A stretch of DNA of 64,000 nucleotides, taken from Pseudophaeobacter sp. (GTDB lineage: Bacteria; Pseudomonadota; Alphaproteobacteria; Rhodobacterales; Rhodobacteraceae). The number at the start of each line of letters is the position of its first letter. The stretch's first letter is position 1. The notes below the pieces were generated by a model that saw only the letters and a program-made list of their open reading frames with translations, made no database searches and had not been told where the DNA came from. The DNA lies in assembly GCA_027019165.1 (NCBI GenBank), contig JALUXC010000017.1, positions 434,001 to 498,000 on the forward strand, in the 5' to 3' direction. The position numbers were made by a program, and so were the translations under genes. Of the stretch, positions 9,409 through 18,171 are shown piece after piece.

Positions 9409-10998
9409 ATGTTGCGACTGTCTGCCCTGTCTGCGGCAGTTCTGCTGGCTGGTTCCGCACTCGCCGACAGCCCTGCCAAAGGCGTGCCCACACCTCTGGA
9501 GCGCGCGCTGCTTGAAAAGGTATCCTCAAAGCCCTTTCTCAAGCGCGCCTTAACAACCACGGGCCGACCGGATGAGTTGGCCCGCAGTGGCACGCTCATC
9601 CGCGAGGTTCTGCGCACGACCAGGCGTCAGGCGGCCCCGGAGATCACCACGCAAGCACGCACGCTTGGTGATGTTCGTCGGCAATACGGACTTGATCTCA
9701 GCTCTGAGCGTTTGGGGGATCTGCTGGTTACGGCAGACAAAGAAGAGCGTTACGCCGCGCTTCAGGAGGCGACCACAGGCGATTTGAGCGCCGAGCGCCT
9801 TGCTGAGATCGACGACGAGCTGTTTTGGGCCTCTTTTGATCCGGATCGCGGGGAGGCATCGCAGCGGTTTGAGACCAAAGACGGCAGTATCGTCCATATC
9901 GAGATCGACCGGGAAACCCGGGAAACCACCGTAGAAGTTTTGGCTGAAGACAGTGACGATGGGCTGCCCTTCAACCTCGCGCTGCCCACTCGCTGGGTTG
10001 TTGCGCAGGAAGAAATGGCCCAGACGATTGAACCGCAGACGGACGGCAACGACGATCTGTTGACGCCAGAAAATGCAGCCGAAACCTCCTCTCAGGATAC
10101 GCAGGATTGGGCAGATGACATCTTTGCCGATGTCCCCGTGCCCCAGCCTGTATCTGACCCGGACCATGCCCCCAAGATCCTGACGCCTGACATGCGCGAC
10201 GAGATCCTGCCGCAGCTCAACGGCCTTTGGGACATGAGTGGCTTTCTTTACCGCAGTGAGCAGACCTGGTTCATCACGGCAGATCTTGGCACAGACAATG
10301 CGATCAAGCCTGCCTTGAACGAGACAGAGCAGGAGCTTGACGGCCTGCGCCGGGAACTGAAAAACTTGCGTGAAGGGGGCAGAAAGGCCTTTGTCTGGCA
10401 AAACCGCGAGACCGGTGAGCGCCTGCGCCAGGACCGCTACAAGCGTCTCGATATTGACAGGTTCGAATACCTTGGCGAGCAATCCTCTGACGATGACGTT
10501 GCAAGACTGGAAGAGCAGATCCGGGCAGCAGAGGCCCGTCAGCAGGCTGGCGCCTTTTTAGAGCAATCAACCCTCCAGGGGTTTGAGCGATTGTCTCAAA
10601 GGGCAGGGTCTGCGCGTGTGCGCAGGCTGGGGCCTTGCGGCGGGGTGATGGATGAGGCTTGGTTTGACGGGTTGAATCTGGGCGTGCGAGACATTTCTGA
10701 TCGGCGCTGTGACATGAACCCAAGCCTGCCCGAGGCGGTGAAATCGCAGCTTGAAGGCAATGTTCAAATCCCCTGGGTGGCCCTTTTCCATATTGTTCCA
10801 GATCCACGCGCAGATCTTATGATCATGCGCGGCAAAAGCTGGGGCGGGCAGGTGCACTATGACCAGTTCAGTCTCAAGGTCAGTCGTCAGTCCGGCCCGG
10901 TGCCCTATGCCGCGCCTGAAGGTCGGCGCGCCCTGACCGATGAGGACACGCTGCTCAGCAGCTCAGCCATGGGAGCCGATGATGATGAGGCGCTTTAG
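9409..10998 (+). CDS. exported protein of unknown family (middle gene of the VWA cluster)
   Basis: A 529-residue protein I do not recognise. A short signal peptide (MLRLSALSAAVLLAGSALA) indicates export. The rest is acidic and charged: a helical region at about 25-130, a low-complexity acidic linker near 200-250, a predicted coiled coil at about 302-325 (ETEQELDGLRRELKNLREGG) and another helical stretch near 355-385. The C-terminal part is more globular and contains a few cysteines (GPCGGVMDEAWF, RRCDMNP). It starts 25 bp after the VWA gene, and its 3' end overlaps the next gene's start, so the three genes are probably translated from one message. Confidence 0.7.
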   Translation: MLRLSALSAAVLLAGSALADSPAKGVPTPLERALLEKVSSKPFLKRALTTTGRPDELARSGTLIREVLRTTRRQAAPEITTQARTLGDVRRQYGLDLSSERLGDLLVTADKEERYAALQEATTGDLSAERLAEIDDELFWASFDPDRGEASQRFETKDGSIVHIEIDRETRETTVEVLAEDSDDGLPFNLALPTRWVVAQEEMAQTIEPQTDGNDDLLTPENAAETSSQDTQDWADDIFADVPVPQPVSDPDHAPKILTPDMRDEILPQLNGLWDMSGFLYRSEQTWFITADLGTDNAIKPALNETEQELDGLRRELKNLREGGRKAFVWQNRETGERLRQDRYKRLDIDRFEYLGEQSSDDDVARLEEQIRAAEARQQAGAFLEQSTLQGFERLSQRAGSARVRRLGPCGGVMDEAWFDGLNLGVRDISDRRCDMNPSLPEAVKSQLEGNVQIPWVALFHIVPDPRADLMIMRGKSWGGQVHYDQFSLKVSRQSGPVPYAAPEGRRALTDEDTLLSSSAMGADDDEAL

Positions 10999-13900
10999 GT
11001 GTTTTGCTGCTGGTCTTGCGGTCCTGCTGGTCTCGCTCCTGTCTCCAGCGGCTCAGGCCGCGCCACTGTCAGAGAGGCTCGCCTCCCAGCCCGCCGTCTT
11101 TGGCCGCGACCAACTTGTTGGCCGCTGGCGTCTTGTGGCCCAGCGAGAGGGCACTGCAGCTTTTGAGAAAGCAAAGACGCAAAGCTACATCTATCTGGTT
11201 ACACCCAAAGGCGCGCTGGCAGATGAGATCGAACTGCATTCAGACACCCGCAAATGGATCACTGAAGAGGTCAGCGCCCCGGAAGCTGGCCGAATTTCAG
11301 CGCGATTTGAATATTATCCAGCCGCCAAGGAAATTTCGAGCGCGATCCCTGCGACGCTTCATGCCGCGCTTGAGGGGAACCTGAAATGGAGCGCGCAGCT
11401 TGAGGTCCATGCCAGTGCCCGCGCTCCGATCCTGAAGATGACCTTTTTCCCCGGTGAAGTCCGCTGGGCCTATGATCGCATCTCTGGCGAGGTGACCTCA
11501 CATGAGATCATCGGAGAGGGGGAGCCGCGCGAGCTGATCTATGCCTTTGATCCCGTGGTTGCAATCGACCGGGCCCCGACGCAGCGGGTTGAGGTTCTGA
11601 GCTTTCTGGGACCTGAGGCAAAGATCCCTGAAGGCGGAACCGTGACGCCGCAAGTTCTGACCTCCATTCCGGGGCAAAAGATGTACCCGCAGGCCTATCT
11701 GGATGAGGCACTGGCCAAAGAAAAAGGCCGCAAGATCCAGCTGACCATCACCGGGGAGCAAAGCGGAGAGACTGTCACGCTGCCCTTGGAATCCCGCGGT
11801 GTGCCCTTTGAGGGGGAGATGCGCTATGGAGTTGGCCTGTCGCGGGCTGCGCATCCTCTGGGGCAGGCCATGACGCTATCGCCCAGATGCGGCGCGCTTG
11901 ATCCCTATCTCTATCCTCCGATCCTGAGCTGGCAGTGGGTCAACGAATTTTTTGCCAGCGATAATCTGGCTGCCACACGTGACAAAGGCAGCTGCGTTAC
12001 CTTTGATGGGATTTCGGGTGAGACAGTCCGTTTTTCAATCGATGACGAAACGCATTTCCGCGTTCAGTGGTATGCCCGTTGGGAAGATTTGGTTCTGGCG
12101 AGCTATCGCACCCAGGCAGAAAAGATAAAACTGGCAGTTACATCGGCCGGGGGAGCCGAGGCCGAACATGTCCTTGGCATGATCAATCGCTTTGAGACAC
12201 TGCTTCAGTCAGACAGTTTGACGCTTCAGCAGAAACTGGCTGTCGGAGCGGTCTATTTCGGCCCGGCCGGAGCGGAGGCTTTTGCAACCGGGATCATCCG
12301 CTGGGATCGGGCGGCGGCCCAGTCGTGGCAGCAAGCACGGCAAAACACCCGACTCGGCCGCGCACAGATGGCGCGCTACTACGGGCTGAAAGGTGGCGGC
12401 TATGAGGAGACTTGGGAAGATCTGGGCCGACCAGCACGGGATTTTGCGGCCGCTTTGATGCCCGATTGGGACGAGAGCGACCCGCGCATCTGGCTGGAAC
12501 GGTATTCGATGGACGAAGCGCTCATGGTGTCCTCTGCGCGGCAGCTCGATGTGGTGATGGACACGCTGACCCGCGACGGGATGCGCACGATGGTGAACAT
12601 GTTTCACTCCGTCAACCTGGGCGGCAAGGTCTATTCCATGTTTGCTGGTGTCGATGCCTTTGGCAATCCGCTGTCAGATGAAGCCTATTGGCTCAACATT
12701 GTGGATGTTGCTTCGGAACTGGTGTTTTTCGGCGCGACGGTTTACGAGGCGACCGCGCCGGTACGCTTTCACAAGGCCGGGACGGGCGGCAAGGTTGCCC
12801 GGTTGACGGATGGCTTGGGGCCTTCGCGCGGGCAGGCTTTCAAAAGTCGCATGCGTGCAGGACGCAGTGCCAACGCCCGACATTTTACGGCACGGGATCC
12901 ATCAGGGCTGAGCCAGGTCATCGATGCCTTTGAAACCCTGTCTGACACCTTTCCGGCTTCCATTCGTCAGGGCCAGCGCCAACAGATCGTGGTCAATGCC
13001 ACTCCGGCGCAGGGGCCTTCCTACCGGTTACTGCCCGAACCGCAAAATCCCATTGTCCCTGTTCGGGTTACGCCACGACGCCGTGCCACGCTCGTTACGG
13101 CTCCAGCGGATCCGATAACCGAGTTCGGAGCAACCGCGCGGGTCGCCCAGCAGGCCCCTGCGCAGTACCGCGCGAGCACGCCCAAAGCGCCCGACGCAGT
13201 GGCCGGGAACTTTATCCTGATGCGCCAGACGGGCCGCAGGCTGAGTGAGGCACAGGGGCGCGCCCAGCTTGTCATGGCGATGGAAAGCTTGTCGGACGGG
13301 CAGGGCGCCTTGACCTCGGGTGTGCTTTCTTTTGGGCGGACAGAGCCGGTGCCCACACCGGTGTTTTCCCACAGGCTCGAAATGCAGGGGATCGAGGTCG
13401 CCCATTTCAACCCGGAAACGGTCAATATGGCCACTGCCCAGGCCGCAATGGATGGGGGCTGGACTGTCAGCATGCAGATCAAGCCCCAAACCGGCCCTCA
13501 GCGCCGTATTGTCCTGACCAAGGTGGGGGCAGACCGCTTTGGTATGGGGGCAGACGTTGAGTTCTTTGATCCCACCCGCGGGCAGATTCTGCGTATGGAT
13601 GTGGATGACTTTGCCGACATGGTGGTCACGGACGCTGTTGCCCCCGTCACCACCTATCGCGCCCGCGATCCGATGCTTGATACGCGCGGGACCGCGCCGG
13701 TCGCGTTTCCCGCCGCCACACTGCCAGAGCCCGCGGCGCCGCAGATTTCGTTGCCCGCATCGGTGGATCCCAAGGCAAACAGCTATTTCCGGTTTCAGTC
13801 AGCAGCCGGGGAACAGGTTATCGCCTTGGGCGATGCGATCGCGGACGGTGCAATCAACGGGGTGTTCCGCGCAGCCGGACGCGAGGGGCAAGTGGTTCGG

Positions 13901-14572
13901 ATCTCGCTCAACAAGGATGGAAACACCAACCAGGTGATCAACGACTGGTTTGGCCGCTCTTTCCTTGCGCGCGATGGGATTGATCCCGATGTCATCGCGC
14001 CGATAAAGCTCCACCATCGCCGTGTAGTTGCCGAAGGCCCGAGCCAGATTCAGGTGCTGGAACTGGTCGACGAATTCAGCGGCACGCTTGCCAACAGCCT
14101 TGTGAAACAACAAGGAGGTCAGATGACCAAGGGGCAGGCTGCGGCCTATGTTGCTGCCGCTCGGGAAATCAATAACCAGGGCGGGATCTGGCTCGATGGG
14201 CATCTGAACAACTTTACTTTCATCCAAACAGGCGACGACGCGTGGAAGGTTCAGATCTTTGATCCGGGTGGCATCTACCCTGTGCGCGGCAAGACATCGG
14301 CAGCTCGTGCAACCCGCGCGCGTGAGCTGCAGACCAAGGCCTGGGCCCCGGAAGACACTTATCTAAAACGCTTCGCAGGCAACCCGTCAGACATCGAAGA
14401 GGGATTTCGGGCCGATTTCATCACCCAGCACGCAGATGACATTGCCACCGAAGACATGGGCATCCCCCAGGCCCAGTTTTTTGAGTTCGAAGTGGACAAG
14501 GGCATGCCGGCGAACCTGCGTGTTTCATTCCAACAACCCAAAGTCCGCGCTGCCATCCAGGCTTCAAGATAA
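10982..14572 (+). CDS. large exported protein with divergent kinase-like C-terminal domain
   Basis: A predicted 1196-residue protein with a Sec signal peptide (residues 1-26, MMRRFRCFAAGLAVLL, cleavage after AQA). Residues 30-600 are an unrecognised beta-rich then helical region; 640-800 looks like a flexible linker. Residues about 940-1110 carry the layout of a protein-kinase-like fold: a glycine-rich loop candidate LGDAIADGAINGVF (949-962), a VAIK-like strand VVRISLNK (971-978, Arg where Lys is expected), a hinge-like ELVDEF (1027-1032), a catalytic-loop analogue WLDGHLNNF with D1072 and N1077 five residues apart, and DPG at D1094 in place of DFG. The kinase call is my inference. Of three consecutive ATGs (10979, 10982, 10985), 10982 is best spaced from GGGAG; it overlaps the preceding gene by 17 nt. 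Confidence 0.65.
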   Translation: MMRRFRCFAAGLAVLLVSLLSPAAQAAPLSERLASQPAVFGRDQLVGRWRLVAQREGTAAFEKAKTQSYIYLVTPKGALADEIELHSDTRKWITEEVSAPEAGRISARFEYYPAAKEISSAIPATLHAALEGNLKWSAQLEVHASARAPILKMTFFPGEVRWAYDRISGEVTSHEIIGEGEPRELIYAFDPVVAIDRAPTQRVEVLSFLGPEAKIPEGGTVTPQVLTSIPGQKMYPQAYLDEALAKEKGRKIQLTITGEQSGETVTLPLESRGVPFEGEMRYGVGLSRAAHPLGQAMTLSPRCGALDPYLYPPILSWQWVNEFFASDNLAATRDKGSCVTFDGISGETVRFSIDDETHFRVQWYARWEDLVLASYRTQAEKIKLAVTSAGGAEAEHVLGMINRFETLLQSDSLTLQQKLAVGAVYFGPAGAEAFATGIIRWDRAAAQSWQQARQNTRLGRAQMARYYGLKGGGYEETWEDLGRPARDFAAALMPDWDESDPRIWLERYSMDEALMVSSARQLDVVMDTLTRDGMRTMVNMFHSVNLGGKVYSMFAGVDAFGNPLSDEAYWLNIVDVASELVFFGATVYEATAPVRFHKAGTGGKVARLTDGLGPSRGQAFKSRMRAGRSANARHFTARDPSGLSQVIDAFETLSDTFPASIRQGQRQQIVVNATPAQGPSYRLLPEPQNPIVPVRVTPRRRATLVTAPADPITEFGATARVAQQAPAQYRASTPKAPDAVAGNFILMRQTGRRLSEAQGRAQLVMAMESLSDGQGALTSGVLSFGRTEPVPTPVFSHRLEMQGIEVAHFNPETVNMATAQAAMDGGWTVSMQIKPQTGPQRRIVLTKVGADRFGMGADVEFFDPTRGQILRMDVDDFADMVVTDAVAPVTTYRARDPMLDTRGTAPVAFPAATLPEPAAPQISLPASVDPKANSYFRFQSAAGEQVIALGDAIADGAINGVFRAAGREGQVVRISLNKDGNTNQVINDWFGRSFLARDGIDPDVIAPIKLHHRRVVAEGPSQIQVLELVDEFSGTLANSLVKQQGGQMTKGQAAAYVAAAREINNQGGIWLDGHLNNFTFIQTGDDAWKVQIFDPGGIYPVRGKTSAARATRARELQTKAWAPEDTYLKRFAGNPSDIEEGFRADFITQHADDIATEDMGIPQAQFFEFEVDKGMPANLRVSFQQPKVRAAIQASR

Positions 14573-14991
14573 TCTCAGGCACCATCATACTTATTATGCG
14601 GAGACAAGAGGCCCTGCTGGGGTAGCTGAGGTCACAATGTGAAGCGGATGTTTCAGAACCTGGCGCAGAAAGCGCAAGCGGGCAAACCCCGCTTGGAGCG
14701 CAATCAAGGGGTCAACGATTGATCTTGTAGGTCTGCCGCCATCAGATGATCCGGTTTGATTGTTGGCACATCGTGGACCTCCGGTCCCTTGAAAGGATGG
14801 GTTTCGGCCTTGGGGGTATGAAGAAGTGTTCGAGCCGCGAGGGGGCCTCAGATCAGCGGAGGAAGCGGTGTTGGAGTTGCGACGTAAAACGCCTCAAACC
14901 GCGCAATGACGGGCCCATATTCGCTTTGAAACCAGAGGCGTCGGCGTGAATTCCCAGGCCGAACGCCGAAAATGTCTGGAGTTCGCTGTCT
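14573..14991. other. intergenic stretch with one hairpin
   Basis: No convincing gene; a 67-codon frame at 14746-14949 has no recognisable content. An 8-bp perfect stem, CAAGCGGG (14675-14682) with CCCGCTTG (14688-14695), lies about 100 bp after the kinase-like gene. It lacks a T-run, so termination there is only possible. Confidence 0.4.
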
Positions 14992-16188
14992 CTAGCCACT
15001 CAAGAGACTGAAAAAACGTTCGGTCCATCCGTGGTTGACAATAAGAGTTTTCCTGTAGTCAACGGCGTCATTCGTCACCGGTGATTGCAATGCGCGCGAT
15101 GCAACATCGCGAATGTCGGAATCTGCATAAGCGAAAGTGTGAACGCGCTCATCTGCCCCAGGAAGAGTCTTCAAGGATGCATTCTCATTCGTGACCACCT
15201 GAGTTCCCTGAGCCAAGGCTGAAATGACACGATCATGGACACCGTCTTCAAAGCCGGGATCGAAGTTCAACGTGACCTTGTAGCGGCCCAGGATCTTGGG
15301 AACGTCAGGGTGCGCGATGGGATCGTGAAAGGTGAAGCCCTCATGATTGGGGAAGGCCTCTTTCCACCCGGAACCATAGAATTCGACTGGCAGACCGCGC
15401 AGACTGTCGACCTTGTTGTAGCGAGACATCAAGCGCAGCGCCCGATCAACCGCGGTTGCCAAGCGAAGAACCGCAGGGTCCAGCAGAGAAGAAGCTGACA
15501 AGTCGAGTGCCGCAAGAATTTCCTTGGCCACGTTGCCCTTAAAGCCCTTTGATGTCACTCTGGAAATGATATCAGAAACTTGCTTGTCTGATGTTCCATC
15601 GGGGCAATTCGCGGCCACTGTCTCGTCAAAAGAGCTGCCCGCCTCGGCCCCGACTGCGGGCAAGGAACTGAGGTTTCCGATGACAACGATCGCGTCCTTT
15701 TTGTCAGGGGCGACAGGTGTTGCCTCAAAGAAACCTGCCATCGGCATGAAGTGAACGGCCTTCGCGCAACCGCGTGCCCTCCAAACTTCGGTCAACATGC
15801 CAGCGTAGGAGCCTTCACTGACTGCAAGATGCAGATTGGGATGCTCAACAGCGGCATCAAAGAACTGGCGAACGGTGCTTGGATTGTTGAATTCATAGAG
15901 AATGTTGTCGATCAGGTACAGAATGAACGGGCAGGAGAATACTTCGAAAATGGGCTTTTCGTTCATGGTGAGTTGGAGAGGCAAGCCGCCCAGGCTCAAC
16001 ACGAGCTCCACTCTTGACGCGTCAAGGTCTTTGACTTGGGGCGCGAGGTCCTGATCACAGTACACAACATGTGGCTGGTAGTTTAATGCAAGAAGTCCAC
16101 CTGACATTTGCTCAAGGAAATTCTCCACCACGTAGGTCGGGTGAGTGAACCCCAAAATGAGCGCAATGGGTCGCTCTGTTTTTCGCAT
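14992..16188 (-). CDS. glycosyltransferase-like protein (CgeB/GT-B type C-terminus)
   Basis: A 398-residue protein that reads as a GT-B-type glycosyltransferase. The C-terminal half has the segment LPVEFYGSGWKEAFPNHEGF followed by VTLNFDPGFEDGVHDRVISALAQGTQVVTN, which matches the spore-protein-CgeB-like and GT1/GT4 donor-binding region, where an Asp/Glu loop and a 'becomes shameful to lose' type E/D-x7-E helix normally bind the sugar nucleotide. No signal peptide or membrane segment is seen. It is transcribed away from the FAD oxidoreductase gene (start 16364) and probably belongs with the neighbouring sugar genes. Donor and acceptor are unknown. Confidence 0.65.
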   Translation of the reverse strand: MRKTERPIALILGFTHPTYVVENFLEQMSGGLLALNYQPHVVYCDQDLAPQVKDLDASRVELVLSLGGLPLQLTMNEKPIFEVFSCPFILYLIDNILYEFNNPSTVRQFFDAAVEHPNLHLAVSEGSYAGMLTEVWRARGCAKAVHFMPMAGFFEATPVAPDKKDAIVVIGNLSSLPAVGAEAGSSFDETVAANCPDGTSDKQVSDIISRVTSKGFKGNVAKEILAALDLSASSLLDPAVLRLATAVDRALRLMSRYNKVDSLRGLPVEFYGSGWKEAFPNHEGFTFHDPIAHPDVPKILGRYKVTLNFDPGFEDGVHDRVISALAQGTQVVTNENASLKTLPGADERVHTFAYADSDIRDVASRALQSPVTNDAVDYRKTLIVNHGWTERFFSLLSG

Positions 16189-16363
16189 TTTTCCTCCTGC
16201 ACGTTCTGTGAGAATCGTTCAATCTGCTTTTACTCAGGGTTTATGGCGGAATGGCTTACCAATCCTTAAGCACTTGCCCGTTAGGTCAATATGCAAGAAC
16301 TCAAAACGAGGTTCTGCCAAGTTTATTGAGGTCAAACGGACTGGAAACCATGCGAGTCTTAGA

Positions 16364-17527
16364 ATGAGAATTGCGATTATTGGGGCCGGCTGGTACGGCT
16401 GCCACATTGCGCGTTTCCTGAAATCCCTCGGGTATTCGGTGACGCTCTTTGAGCGTCGCGATGACATCATGACAGAGGCGTCAGGTTTCAACCAAAACCG
16501 GCTGCATCAAGGGTTTCACTACGCACGCGACTATGAAACGCGAATGCAATCGAGAGATGGCTTCAACCGGTTTCTGGAGCGGTATGGAGATCTTACGGTT
16601 GATGTTGCACCGAACCTTTACGCAGTCGCAGCCGACCAATCACTGATCGATTTCCGCACCTACAAAGCGATCATGGCAAGCAGTGGAATTGAGTTCACGG
16701 AAGTGTCTTCGTCGGCCTGCCCTTTGAACCTGACCAACATCTCCGGTGTCATGGACACGGCAGAGCGCGCAATAAACTGTGATTTGGCTCGGTCGTTTTT
16801 TCGCTCCGAGCTTGAAAATGATCTCGTCCTGGGTGCGTCAATCCAGCATTCCGACCTTCAGTACAGGCGTCATGGCGTCCTCCTGCATGGCGATTGCTAT
16901 GACTTTCTGATCGATGCGTCTTGGTCAAAGTTCTTGCCCCTGAAGTCCTCCGTGTTCTTTGAACCAACAGTGCTGTTCTACTACGAATGCGCGCTCCCGT
17001 CTTTTGCGCTCACTCTGGTCGATGGCCCTCTGGCCTCTGTCTACCCGACAGGCCAACCCGGTCTTTACACGTTGTCTAGCGTCACACACACGCCTTTGGG
17101 GCAGTTCGCCAGCGCTGCCGAGGCAGAGCACAGGCTGAACAGCGTCAACGGCGAAGAACTTGAGGATATCCGTTTCCGCATGGAGGAGCAGATATCCCGC
17201 TACTGGCCGGATTTCCTGGGCGAAACACGGTATCTGGCCCCCCAGCTTTCAATCAAGACAAAACCTCACGGCCTTCAGGACAACCGTGCCTGCAGTATCG
17301 AGCGCGATGATCGTGTGTTCAAAGTGATGTCGGGGAAAATCGACACGATCTTCTATGCCTCAGAGAGAATTCTGAGCGAAATTTCCAAAACGGAGGAACT
17401 GCCGTGGACTTACTCATCGGACACACGGGATTTGTCGGTTCGACACTGGCAAGAGCACGGAATTTCCAACGGGTGGTCAATAGTACAACCATCAATGACA
17501 TACGGGGGCAGACGTTTGGTCTCGTAG
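16364..17527 (+). CDS. FAD-dependent oxidoreductase (DAO-like)
   Basis: A 387-residue flavoprotein. The N-terminus is a textbook FAD-binding Rossmann motif, MRIAIIGAGWYGCHIARFLKSLG, followed by the acidic end of strand 2 (LFERRDD) and the conserved region SGFNQNRLHQGFHY. That fits the D-amino-acid-oxidase/amine-oxidase superfamily; the substrate is unknown. I chose ATG 16364 because the GAGWYG motif must begin at the N-terminus; the open frame runs back to 16145 without relevant sequence. The last 41 residues overlap the next gene by 124 nt and look unstructured, so the natural C-terminus may be near 17404. Confidence 0.75.
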   Translation: MRIAIIGAGWYGCHIARFLKSLGYSVTLFERRDDIMTEASGFNQNRLHQGFHYARDYETRMQSRDGFNRFLERYGDLTVDVAPNLYAVAADQSLIDFRTYKAIMASSGIEFTEVSSSACPLNLTNISGVMDTAERAINCDLARSFFRSELENDLVLGASIQHSDLQYRRHGVLLHGDCYDFLIDASWSKFLPLKSSVFFEPTVLFYYECALPSFALTLVDGPLASVYPTGQPGLYTLSSVTHTPLGQFASAAEAEHRLNSVNGEELEDIRFRMEEQISRYWPDFLGETRYLAPQLSIKTKPHGLQDNRACSIERDDRVFKVMSGKIDTIFYASERILSEISKTEELPWTYSSDTRDLSVRHWQEHGISNGWSIVQPSMTYGGRRLVS

Positions 17528-18171
17528 TAAATTGCGGGGTACCGGCCGAAAAATGGCGGGCAAACCAACACCCCGAGCAAGATCGTGCCAATATTGCCGA
17601 CCTCATGGAGGTTCTGTCTACCATTTCAGCTGACCGCTTTGTACAGATCTCGACGGTCGATGTCTTTGGCGATCCCGTGGAGGTGGATGAGGCCACACGC
17701 CCAATCGAGGAAGGCTTGCACGCTTACGGTCTGCATCGTTTGGAACTGGAGCATTTCGTCACCGATCATTTTCCAACGGCAACAGTCTTGCGGCTACCGG
17801 GCCTTTTTGGCCGGGGTTTGAAGAAGAACATTGTCTTTGACCTAATGCACCAGCGCCTGCTGGAGGCCGTAAATCCGAATGGTGTGTTTCAGTGGTATCC
17901 CCTCAGCAGGCTTGCTGAGGATATGGAACGCGCGATTTCCAATGACCTGTCTTTGTTGCACTTGGCGCCTGAGCCATTGGCAACAAAGGAGTTGGTTGAG
18001 CGAGTGTTCCACGGGGCGGAAATCGGCCAACAGCGAGACCCGGCACCCATCTATGATTTCCGGACCTGTCACGATGGCCTTTTTGGTCGCAGCGATGGCT
18101 ACATCATGAACAAAGAAGACGTGATCTTGGCCCTGCAGGAATTCATATCCAAAGAAACTCTGCAGGCATGA
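17404..18171 (+). CDS. NAD-dependent epimerase/dehydratase (extended SDR)
   Basis: A 255-residue short-chain dehydrogenase-like protein starting with the nucleotide-binding motif LLIGHTGFVGSTLAR. The strand ending in VQISTVDVFGDP carries the usual S-T of the SDR active site. The expected YxxxK is AYGLHRLELE, with Arg in place of Lys, so catalysis may be altered. The protein is shorter than most nucleotide-sugar epimerases (about 310 residues). GTG 17404 is the only start that keeps the whole Rossmann motif; it lies 124 nt inside the preceding gene. The stop overlaps the next start by 4 nt (ATGA). Confidence 0.7.
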   Translation: MDLLIGHTGFVGSTLARARNFQRVVNSTTINDIRGQTFGLVVNCGVPAEKWRANQHPEQDRANIADLMEVLSTISADRFVQISTVDVFGDPVEVDEATRPIEEGLHAYGLHRLELEHFVTDHFPTATVLRLPGLFGRGLKKNIVFDLMHQRLLEAVNPNGVFQWYPLSRLAEDMERAISNDLSLLHLAPEPLATKELVERVFHGAEIGQQRDPAPIYDFRTCHDGLFGRSDGYIMNKEDVILALQEFISKETLQA

